A stretch of 64,000 nucleotides of DNA, from positions 27,308,015-27,372,014 of the forward strand of contig CM067311.1 in the NCBI GenBank assembly GCA_034231615.1. Direction: 5' to 3'. Both the position numbers and the translations under genes were made by a program. Position 1 is the first letter of the stretch. Each line of letters begins with the position of its first letter. Under the pieces are notes generated by a model. That model was not told where the DNA came from, made no database searches, and worked only from the letters and a program-made list of their open reading frames with translations. Of this stretch, positions 12,866 to 25,400 are shown one piece after another. The stretch is from Meghimatium bilineatum (taxonomy: Eukaryota > Mollusca > Gastropoda > Stylommatophora > Philomycidae).

Positions 12866-13170
12866 TACTGGGTATGAAATCAGCTACATGTACTTGAGCA
12901 GCCAGCCTGTTCCGAAAGCACTGCCAACTAACTGAACATAAAATATTGCCTAGACGAACACTACAGCCAAAAAAACGCTATTATTAAGTTGGTAAACTGT
13001 GATACAACAGACTTACTTTTAGATACGTAACCTAAGAGTTAATAAATAATAGCACATAGAGTCAATTACAAGGCAAGAAGAAAAGCAGAGCCATTTGCAC
13101 AAATACTCCGCACTGGCACACACAGTGTGTATTACAAGCGTTTAAATAATGGGTGTCTATTTAAAGTATA

Positions 13171-13430
13171 TTAGACTGCAGACTTTGGTGTATAGTCTGA
13201 AGCATTGGGGTTAAGATCAGAGGATGATACCAAGTCTGGACTATTGAAGACCTGCATGTTTACACTCCTGTCCTGGGATGGGCTGAAGTTGGATGAAAAC
13301 AAAGGTGATGAATTGCGCTCGCTTGAGTGATGAGAGTAACTGGTGACTGCGGGACTTGGGATTAGTGCCATTACTTCAGCAATCTTTGACTTTAGCTCCA
13401 GTATCTCATTATCCTTCTCAGCAACAATAG
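13171..13430 (-). CDS. MACO1: macoilin last coding exon with stop
   Basis: 260 nt including the stop at 13171-13173. Acceptor GTCCTCAG. It encodes TIVAEKDNEILELKSKIAEV (first codon split), then MALIP, a serine-rich linker, and the terminal LNPNASDYTPKSAV. Macoilins end in a similar D-PNAS-Y-P motif, so this is the true C-terminus rather than a truncation. Confidence 0.93.
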
Positions 13431-16400
13431 CTGAGGACAAACAAATGTGATGGAGCTAGTAAGTAACACATAAGATGGGTGAATGTACATTTTATATTGT
13501 AAGTCAATATTAGAAAAAAGGGTTATATATTATATACATGGTTAAATAGCAATTTAATGTTAATGATACACAGAATCAATGTTTCAATCAAAAGGTATTA
13601 ATAAAATGATAGGGACAAACAAACACAGAATAGAACCAGCAATTCAAGCAGAGACTATACGTCAGCTATGTAGTAACGGATAATTCAGGAATACAACAAG
13701 ACGGAGAGAACGAAATCTGAGTGATACATTTCACATTGTTTAATTACAGTAAACATATAGATTAAGGTGAATGTAATTCAAAACATGGTTAGGATATTGA
13801 TCGTCACAATTAGGGTCTGCCTACCCTAGTATGTGAAGACTAGTCTCTGTAAACTATGCAGATGATGACACTAGCCAGCACAACGGGTAAAACGGTGACT
13901 ATCAGCGGCGAAGTGTGGACTGCATAGAGCATGGCAAGGCACTCAAAAAGTCCCTGGTCATCAATTGCATCCTGAATTATAATCTAGTCGTTTCGAATTT
14001 GTCTTGCCACTAGTGTCAAAGGTCAGGACAAGAGAGTGAAGTGACGAATAGTGAAATGTTTCTTCACTTTAATCCAAATACAGCAAGCAACAGTTCAGAC
14101 ACTTCCAGAATCACATACAGCACAGCAAAAATGACAACAACAAACACATAGATACCTCCAGAATCACACACAACACAGCAAAAATGACAACAACAAACAC
14201 ATAGATACCTCCAGAATCACACACAACACAGCAAAAATGACAACAACAAATACACAGACATCCAATTCAGATCATACATGTTCCAAATGTGGCAGAGGAT
14301 TCTATGTCAGGATTGGACTTTCACAATCACATCTGTACACACCAAAGAGATGCAACAACACAAGTCTGAAACTGTTTCATCATCACCTGCGATGGACGAC
14401 TATATTGGATATTAATAACCAACCAGTAGTTTATCAAAGTGTTATCTCTTTCATCTCTTCATATAACCTTGAGTGTTACTATTCACACTGCTGACGAGGT
14501 ATCAGACATCGCAGAGATAATAATAAGCATATAATCTTCACATTGATGATATAATCTTAATGAACTGCCTCTTGTGAGCAACATGGATTTTTGTACACAC
14601 AGTTTGTGTCAGCCTTGTAGCGTCATGACCGCTTCAGTAAGTGCTACATTTTACAATCATGCACGTTGTTCACATTCTGAACGATGCCCCCATTATTGTC
14701 TTGAGTGAAGGCAGCAGATGACATTCTGTTCACCAGTTCAGAGGTTGTTGTATCCATAATGGAATAAAGCAACGGTTGCAATTGATCGTCAAGACTATCT
14801 GTCTCTTGCCTTGGTGGCACACTCTGACAAACTGTCATTTGTTCTGCACACGTGTAGGCTTAATAAGGGGAGCAAAGATAAGCAATGCTATTACTTGCCA
14901 CATATCGTAGGAGGCAATAAATGAGGTTTTGAGGTAGAGTTGGCTGTTACATCCGAAAAAAGACTAATGTGACACAGAGGCCATGCAAATTAGGGTGTGT
15001 CATATCAAAAGGCGCAGATAACGCAGCTAAACTGTAAAGCATGGCACAACACATTCTGTTCTCAGGAATACATCCTCTTAATTTGAAGGAATTAACACGG
15101 CAAAAGACAAAAGACAGTCGTCTTTTAAAAGTTCTTGTAAATGCAACAATTACAACAACACAAATTGAAAATATAAGTTTCAGATATATCTTTACAAGTG
15201 AAAACCATACGTATGATTCAATCTGAAAGGAGAGCAAAGAATAGCAACACTGTTAACCTTCTATGCATGTCATAAGAAGAGACTAAGGAGGTATAGGGTG
15301 GAGGTGGCTGTCTTATCCCATATAAGGTCAAAGCGACCCAAAGTCATATGGAAGTTGCATATATCAGGGAAAAAAGGTGCAGATATCGCAGCAAAGTTGT
15401 AAACCATGACACCCTGCACTCTATTCTTAGGACTACATCCTGCTAGTCTGCAGAGTTTGAGAATGAACATTTCAGACATGAACATATCAACTACGCATGG
15501 CAGATAACAGTGTTACTGTTCTTTGTTCCCTTTTTAAGCACAGCATTTTTAAGGACAGACCCGACATTTGACTTCGGCTTGTTCCGTTTGACTTGCTATG
15601 TGATCAGGTAGCCAACACTCTAAGTCCATGTTCTAATATTAATTCACCTACCAAGTAGGGTTAAACCCTCCTTCAGAGCAGGTAGGCTGCTTTCAACCCT
15701 AGATTACAAAAATATCCTTTATTATATTTCAGAAAGTATGAAGATGGAGTTTACATTTTATTTTGGATTTAACCAGATCCCCCTTACAGTCGCTTCCTAC
15801 TGGTAGACAACTACAGTCATTGCCAGATGCTTTTTTTTAAAACTTGTTAGTTACAGTTGATATTACATTTTTAGTTTGCACTTGGTTAATACCTGGCCGT
15901 GACCTTTGCATAGGGCACAGTTCATGATTTTTCTGCATATTTACATAGTGGAAATATGTCAGACTGATTTCTGAAAAATTTTTTCAAAATTTGCAGAGTT
16001 TTGACACAATTTTTTCACAATGGAGGATATTGTTTGTATGTACACTGATCATGACAGCGGCAGTTATGATGGAAATATGCACGATGTAAGTTTGTTTGTT
16101 TGTTTTTCGTTCGCTCCATTGTAACCATCACGGATATCCGTGCGATTTCCGCCGGGAGCGTGATTACGTTGTGCCACTGTTATGCGCCTTGTAGGCCTAG
16201 CACATCCGATTTCGGCATGCCTTGACAATTCGGGTGGGCTACCCTTAGCCTGTGACAGCCTCTATATCTTTTTTTTAGACAATTTTTTGCTCTCGTCTGA
16301 CTCGAACGAGGTGTTCCACTGTCTATGAACTTGCCTCGTGTAATTGGACGTGCTGTGCCTGTGCCCATTGGGTACTGAACTGTTTCTCATCCGTGAGCCT

Positions 16401-19400
16401 GGTTCCTTAAGGGGAAGAACTCAACAGAGGAGTTGGACCCTGGCTCTTTCGCCCTCTTAGCAGAGGTGTCATTCACCGACATCGTGTACCCCTTGTCCAA
16501 GTTCGAGTCTCACACCACGTGTTTGAGAGCAAGGCGTTCTCGAGCTGAGCGTCCTTGTCCCAATAGCGCCTGAGCCCATCAGGTACTGAACCCTTTCTCT
16601 CTTCAAGTGTATTTCTGGTGTAGGAAAACTTGACAGTAGAGTTGGGCCAGGGCTAAATCGTTGTCCCTTTTGTGCCTGAGTGCATCGAGTACTGAACCCT
16701 TTCTCTTCCCAAGCATATTTCCGGTTTAGGAAGGCTCGACATTAGAGTTGGATTAGGTCTTCTTGCTTTACCAAACGCCAATGAATGGGTCTGGGTCTCT
16801 GCCTGTAAGGAACACAGGTAACTAGAAGCTCGTCTCGAGCTGACGGAGCTTGTAGTTCCCCTTTCCTAGGAACTTTTAATTTTCTATTTGCAGTTCGCAC
16901 TGCCCTCTAGCGCTGTTCTGCCCTTTCATTGTTTCATTGTACTCGGTATGAAATCTATTTGTCTCTCGCCATGCATCTACCTTTACGTGCATTTTACATT
17001 GGCCGCCCCTCCAATGTTCGGACTGGACTGCCTATCTTCACTGTATGTCGACAGTGTCGCTATATGTGGTGCTGCTGGTGGTGTCGGAGATATTGTCTGT
17101 CTCTTGTGCAGTCAAATCTCTTTCCATCTGCTACCTCCACATTCTCGGACACGATCCCCAAATGATTTGGCCAGAATCAGCACGAGCTGCTGTATTTCTG
17201 TTTCCAGGGTGCACCGCGTGGAGGTACATTTGGGATCTTGGTTATCTGCTAACCCTGGGTCCGCCTAGTGCAATGCGTTCCCTTTGCACCCCACGATGTA
17301 AGTAATTTTCATACCAAATATAACGTGGAAAGTGATCAGTGAAGTTCCTTGTTAGATAGACCTAATGTTTCCAACAAAGAGAAGGAAATTCATGGTACTA
17401 ATTGTAAAATCTCGAATTTCACCGGCATGATGTAGTTTTTCGAGCAGAAGTTAAGAATTTTGTAGAAAACGTTGGGTCTGTACATAATCTTGATGATATT
17501 GCCACACATTATAAATACTTTAGCATCTTTGTCAATGATGAGTTTATCAATATGCAGCAGATCAGACAAATTTGTGTGTAACATAACGCAAAGAACAAGC
17601 AAGGAAAGAAGACATGTGCTGGACATCTGTAAGTGCCATTGAAATAGAACATATTTTTTATATTATGATGGGGAATATATTATATTATTATGATTATATA
17701 TTATCATGTCATCTTAATAATATTATTAAGCCAGAGGACGGCTTCCTACTTATATTTACTTGTATAAACAATTACTCGAAGCAAAATTGTATTGTCTATA
17801 TATGTTATCCATGTTTACAAGAAGACCTATCGGCCCTTGTATAACTAATACGGATATTATGTTATATGTTTGTTGTTACTGAGGATATTTCAATACCTGT
17901 ATGGGATGTTTGTTGTTGTAATAGTCCTTGTCTCGATCGGTCCGTTCTGGTGACTTTGTGTGCACGGTTTGAAAGGCTTGATGAAATCGCATCTTTTTTT
18001 GGAGATGTGGTTAGTCAAGTACGGAAGAACGCGTGTTCAATAGTTGCTAGGCGATTTGGTGCAGTTGAACGGACTAGTTCAAATCCCGTTAGTCTCAAAA
18101 TTTTTTAAAAATTGTCCTCTGGCTTCCTACTTATATTTACTTGTGATATGATAAATAGTTTGAAAGAAAATGCAATTTTAACATTATCATATCAATAATT
18201 TCGAGGAGTTGTGCCCTTTGTCTTAGTGATGGGAGATTGACAATAGGGAAATCTCATAGTGGTGAAAGGGTTAATTAGAAATTTAAAAATACACCTTTAA
18301 ACTGACATGACTGGGGAATCAAACTCATAACCTCTTGAGCAGAAGGCAAATGACTTAACCACTATGTCAGTGAGATCCCTATTAAAAAAGAACATATCTG
18401 TTTTTTTTTGGTGATCAATCACTATGAATTCAGTTTGATGCATCGGTCATGTATTAGATCATTATGGGATTCCCACTATTTTAATTGCTCCTGTGGGCAA
18501 GACTGTCCTGTTTGTTTTGTTGCCACACTCATGCATAACAGTTTGACTGCTTACCATTTCAGGCATTTGTTGCATAGATTAGATTGGGTAGTGTAAACAC
18601 CCTCTCACATCCAGTGCCACTTGGACCAGCTTTTTCTGACTAGAGTAGTCTTTTTTATACTTCTCTGAAAGCTGGTTTTCAGCATACTTCCTGCAGATAT
18701 GCTTTCTTTTGAGAATTTGAAGAAAAAATTGTAACATCCAAATGTATGTCTGCATCATGATCAAGGTACAACCAGGAATTCAACATATGTGTAATACCCT
18801 GGAGGTTAGTAGTATTCAATCCCATCATATCAAAACCAGCTGCTGTGATATTTTGAAGCATGGACTGATTTTATATTCTGTATGTCTACAGGGACACTTC
18901 TATTAGTTTAAGTGTACACAAATGAAAGCACATGTGGGACAAGAAATGAGATGCAGTAGAATATACTACAAAACTTCCCAGTCTACAATCAACTGTGAGG
19001 CATAACTTTGCCATACTAGATTGAGCTGAGCAAACATTTGGGGCTGCTGCTTAGACCTGAAGAAAGCTATGAGTTTTGCTGACTTGAAGATTTAGAAATC
19101 TATTTTTTTTAAATTCAGAGAACAGAAGATGAAAAAAATTATGTAAGCAAGTCCGCACTTATAAACACACAAATTAGGTCAAACAAGGACAATAAGACCC
19201 ACTTTGTAAAATTTTTATCTCATTCCTTTCTTTGGCAAGGGCCGAAAAGAGTTCTTGCTTAAAACGAGTTTCTGCACATAAATTGTTCTCTAGTTCCGCA
19301 TTCTTGTCCTGCATGGTAGACAATGCCTTCATCAAAACTTCTGTTTCTTTCTGGGTGTCCTTGTACTGTCGCAGAGACTGGGGGAATACATTAGATTGAA

Positions 19401-22400
19401 TTAGTGCTAGTGTTAACATACACACAGAATTATTGTTCATATCAATGAGACACAATCAAGCAATCGGTGATTTGTGCTTGTATCTGGACTTGCTAGTCTT
19501 ATCCAAACTTAAAATAAATCCATCTGAAAACACACCCAAAAAACCTTTCAATAGTCTACAAATCTAAATAAATACTGTATGTGACATTCCTGATTTAACA
19601 ACAACCATGCACATCTACTGGTATTTTAAAACTAATTAACCTTTTAACACCCTGATTTTACAAACCGGCAGTGTTTTCCGCCGGAAATGTGTCATGTCAT
19701 GATTTCAGTTGGCGTCTTCCACCGCCCGATTTGGTAAACCCAAAACCGAACCAAAAAATCTAGATCTGTAGCTTTTTAACAGAATGTTTTGGCAATATTG
19801 AAAAAAAAATTGTCGCCATTTTGTTATAATGGCGGGGAAACCGATGTCAAGTGATTTTGACATGGAAATTCTTGCAATTTGTAGTCTGTCTGTTGCATCA
19901 TGGCGAAGCAACAAGACAGTGAATCTTGTTTATTATACTATTTGTCAATAGTATATTCAGTGAAATCATTGTTTAAACAGATGGAAATGTGAAAAAGTTA
20001 AGAGGTAAGTTCATATGTCATTATTAAATTATGCCACGGTGTTACCATTACGTAAAATATATAATAGTCAACAGATTTCATAGCTTACGATCGATCAAAA
20101 ATATGGTATGCATAGATCAAGATAGGTCTAACTCTGTCTTTATCACTTTCTCACACGTCTCGTATCACACACACACACACAAACAAAACTTACACCAATA
20201 TATGCAGAATTTAATTCTTTATTTATAGGTGCAAATATTATTTAAATATCTCTAACAATGAAAAAGTTATTGCGATTTCAAAACAGCCACCGACGATTGC
20301 ATACAATTTTTAAAAAAACCAAGTCCGCTGCAGGAGAGAAATTGCGTAATTGTAAACACAGCATGCCCAAGGTCAATTAACCTTTAGCAAGCCAGATTAA
20401 AAAATACGAAATGTCTCCCTGCCACCAGATTCTTTTTTGAAAATTTGCGTTATTGATGGTGACTGTTTTGAAAATGTCAATTTTTTGGTTGTTAGAGATA
20501 TTTAAATAATATTTGCACATATAAATAAAGAATTGAATTATGCATATATTGGTGTAATTTATGTACGTGTGTGTATGATACCAGACATATGAGAAAGTGG
20601 TAAAGACGTTTTTCACAAAAAAACATTTTATAACAAATAAAGAGGAAAAAAAAATTAAAAAAATAACGTACCTTATTTAGCGAATTCCTTGGCAACACTG
20701 TAAACTAAATCACGCAAATCTGTTGTATTTATGTTCTTTCACTGCGAAATTATCAAAATATAGCCGGAGGAACTGTATAAAACATGTAGATTTGCAGTAA
20801 AATCCTTCTTTGAGCTTAGGTCTAGTCATTTTTGGTGCCACTTCAACATATTCAATAGCAAACGTCTACATGTCTCCAAACCAACGCAGCATTCTGTATA
20901 TTCACTGCTGTGAAACTAAATAACTCAATAATTCATGATTGAAGCCACGATTCAATGTTATTTTATTCAAAATACGATGAAAGATAGGTCTATAAAACCG
21001 GTCACATCATGGCATCGTACCGGTGTGCAGATGTGGTCAGATTAATTGCTATAAAATTTGTATCTTCTGGCTAGCCATTGTTACAACGATCATGTCGGAT
21101 GTAGGAATGAACCGGCTTCAATAGCGCATGTTCCAGAGTAACCAATCAGGCTGTGGGGTGTCTATTATAACGATATCTCATTGGATGGGGTATGTCGCCA
21201 ACGGCGCTAGACGCCATTTTGTTTTTTGGCGGCCGGAGTTGATATAGGCGTGGTGAAGGTTAAACACATCAAATAACACGTCAACAAACAGATGTCTGAA
21301 TACTGTAGAAAATCCCATGTGCATTATATTCTATGACCTACTTTGTTGAACTTTTCCAAAAATGATGTCACATTGTTTACTTCAGCTGTCCTCAGAGTAG
21401 GCAGGATCTATGCCTGTTTATTTAGATCCTCAGGAGCCAGATATGAAGCTCATAGTTTGCATGTGCAATGGGAGATTTCTCCAAAGCTTTCATATATAGT
21501 ACACTTCAGAACAGGACACAACCGATCCAGCAGTCACATGTACACAAAGTTCAAGATTGGCAACACAGCGATGTGTACAGGCAGCACAGAGTGCCAAACA
21601 TATACTTCAAGAGTGTTCTGAGTATGAAATTCTGAGGCAGACATATTGGCCAGAAGAAACAACACTGGAATAAAGCTCTATGGGCCACTGTATGAACTAC
21701 AAAAATATAGTTAAATACAAAAAAAGAGTGAATTTTATTCAGGAGACAGAATTACAGATATAGATATGTTTCAAGTGAAATAAAGAAGAAAAAAAAACGA
21801 ATACCCAGTACACTTCAATACAGAAGGGGTATCTATGTCTGTGAACCAACATCACTGCACTCTGGTCAATACATGTGTTCAGTCTTCCCTAGCAGATGAA
21901 GTGCATGAATGCCTCCTGTTGCTCACTGGTTGAACATTCTCTTTAATCTGCCCTGCATGCGTCCAGTTCTACTACTGCTACCGCCACACTTAATACCAAA
22001 TTCTCCAAATCTCATCCTAGATGTTCATCAATAGCATCAACCTCAAAAAGCAGTTTCCGAACATCACTGCTCTTCATTGCCAACTTGTTAATACCTTATA
22101 TCGAAAACTCTCCGTTCTCTAATTACCACATATACCAGCATGCACTGGGCTATTTATTGTGTCCCTATATGCATGCATGCATACGTGTGTGCGTGTACAA
22201 CTGACTGTGTGGATGCAAAATAATATCCTCACACAGAATATAGAACAAATAACTTTGTAAAGCGAACAGTGCATTATATTTCTCACATAACAAACACAAT
22301 TATTTTTAGACACTTATTTTCAGGAGAATATGTAATAGCTTATATAAATCAAATAAGATTGCATACATCAAAATTACTTGTATACATCAACAGTATAATT

Positions 22401-25400
22401 TGTATGGTTTTGGTTGTTCATTCTCAAGCTCTCATTGGACCTAGCAGGACATTAGTCCTAGTCCTAAAAGATTTCCAGCAGGATGTCGTCAAGAGATAGG
22501 GAAATGCACAGTGGCCGTTTTATTTGCACTAACACATCAGACTTTGATATATATGGAATTCTCATACATTTTCCGTATAGCTGATATTTTCAAGTCCAAC
22601 AATATACATAGTCCATGATTACCTGCATTACCCATGATTAGTGCGGTGTTGCTAAAAGTGAACATTTTGGAGGGCGCAAAAGAATGATGGTCAACAAGCA
22701 GAGGAATGGTGCTGTTTGCAGAAGTGTAATGGTGGATACACTCAAGGAGAGATCGGAGCAACTATGGACATGTTCAGTTTGCAGTGATGATGATCTGATG
22801 ACTAACTAACTAACTATGATTACCTGTACCTCCCTCTCTAACTGTCTGTACTGATCTTCCCACATTTTGTTTTCACGACGAACTTGCTTTATCTCATTAT
22901 CAAACTCTCTCCGTCTTGATTTGCAGACATCTGTACACTCTCTACAGAAAATGGCATACAGTAACCAGTTAGTCAAGGAATGGACATAACAGTATTATTG
23001 TATGAACAAGAATAATATAACATTATAACAAGTTATCCAAGGAACTGAGATAACCGTAATATTGTATAAAACATCAGAATATAACAACTTATTCAAGGAA
23101 CGGACGTAACAGTAATATTGTACCCCTGTAACAACAATGAAAAATGGCCAATGAACAATGAAAATTTATGATGCCCATCACCAGATATCTTTCAAAACAT
23201 ACCTCGCTGCTGCTGCCATAGCTACTGCTCGAGCTGCTGCCGCTGCTTCTACTGTTTTATTTTTCTTCTCATTAGCAAGCTGCAGCTCAAGGGTAGCTCG
23301 GATCTTTCGTTCGTCTGTCAATTTTTTCTCCATGGAGGCAATTGTCTGTTTGTCCTGCTGCCGAGATGTAACTAGGTTATGTAATCTGTTGAAAAAAAAC
23401 AAAAACTGATAAGGGCTATGCATTTTAAGCTGCATCAATAAGATACAATAGCAGCTACTCACCATAAATTTAAATAAAGAGGATAATGATAAGGATGTAT
23501 TTTATAACTCAGCCTATTTAACATCGACACAGACAATTTTTTGAACAGATAGAATGCCAAGGTTCAAGACCATTGATAAAATAATAAATAATCTAAGATA
23601 TGCAGATGACACAGGCACCTTTGGCAGAAAGTGAACAGGAGCTACAAAGACTAATAGCTAAAGTAGTAACAAAAAAATAAACCTTGTCATAACATCTTTA
23701 GCAGTACCCTGTACACTTGTACTAGACTTGTAACATGTCCCAGATTGCTTAATTTTTTAAAATTTCTGTCCTCAACAAGGGCCTTAAGTTTATCCCTCTC
23801 TGTCCTGCATATGATCAAAATTCGCTTCTTCAGGATATCCACCGTTACCATCGTCATCTTCGGCTGCATTATCATTTCTTTGGCAAAGCGTCATCTGCCA
23901 CTGATGATTTGTTCTCTTGATATGAACAGAAGAAAAATTCTTGGACTCCTAAACCTGGTGCATCCGAGGCTCTTGATCTTTATAACAAGAACACCCTTCA
24001 TGACATCCAATCACTTCATCACAGCCGCATCAAACGCTCTAACATCACATCACCCCTGATGAATCTCGCGCCTTGGCGAATCTTCGCTGCCGGGATGATA
24101 TTGTCATCAAACCAGCTGATAAGGGTGGGGCCGTTGTTGTGTGGCACAAGGACCTTTGCCTCCAGGAGGGCCACCAACAACTCTCTAACCCCTCTTTCTA
24201 CACTGCTCGCACATCAGACTCGACGGTATCTAACCAGAAGGTGGTCAACAACACTGTGAACACCCTCATCCAGGACAACCACCTTCCCACCACTGCCAAG
24301 GCTCTTTGCATCGATAAAAGCTGTTTAGGCAGCCCTGTCTTCTATATGCTGCCCAAAATACACAAGGAATTGAATCCCGGCAGACCTATTGTCACAGCTT
24401 GCTCTTGTCCTACAGAGCACATCTCTGACTTCCTCGACAGTATTTTGCAGCCCTTAGTCGAGGCACTGCCTTCATTCTTGAAAGACACCAAGCATGCTCT
24501 CACCATTTTTTTTTCTGTGCATTTGTCTTCTGATCGCACCTATCGTCTGTTCTTGCTTGATGTTTGCTATCTGTACACGTCTATACCACATGCCGATGGT
24601 CTTAGGGCGTTGCAGTTCTTTCTGGACAAGAGTCTGCATCCTTCTGTATCTACTCCAACCCTTATCCGCCTTGCTAACTGATGCTCACACTCAACTCTTT
24701 TGAATTCGATGGACATTTTTTCGATCAGATCAGTGGTGTGGCCATGGGCACTAAGATGGGGCCTAGCTATGCCTGTCTTTTCATGGGACATCTCGAACAT
24801 CTAGTTTGGTCTACCTAAGATGGCCCATTCCCATCTCTTTTCCACAGATACATTGATGATGGGATAGGCATTACTGACATGACAGAAGCAGAACTGTCTC
24901 GCTTCATCAACTTCATCAACAATTTTAACCCCGCTATTAAATTCACATCTACCATTTCCACCTCCTCTGTCCATTTCCTGGACATCATTGTCACTATTCA
25001 TCCCCTATACCTCAGCACATCAGTCTACTACAAACCCACTGATGCACATGGCTTTCTTCTCTACACTTCTTCTCATCCTCCCGCCTGTCGCAACTCTCTA
25101 CCTTACTCACAGCTTCTTCGCCTTCGTCGCTTATGTAGCGATGACGACGATTTTCTCGACAAATCCTCTGAGATGATTGAGTTCTTTCGTAGACGCTCCT
25201 TCCCTGACAGCATTCTTTCATTGGCTTGGCTCCGTGTACGCCAGCTATCTTGCCTTGATACCTTGAATAATTCCCAGGGTTCTTCCTCCTCCTCTGATAG
25301 GGTTAAACTGGTTCTTACCTTCCATCCCCATAACTCGACTGTCCGTCGCATTCTACTTAAACATTATTCCCTTCTCCAGTCTGATTCTGACACCCGTGAC

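Noticed and set aside
16888..17305. Three overlapping ORFs of 78-126 codons as genes
   Set aside because: All three frames are open because the block is GC-rich with few stops; no domain was recognisable. Kept only as a GC-rich block.
18300..18385. tRNA gene
   Set aside because: Box A and B are recognisable, but the arms do not form a full cloverleaf and similar heads recur at 3572, 41315 and 57640; tRNA-derived SINE fits better.
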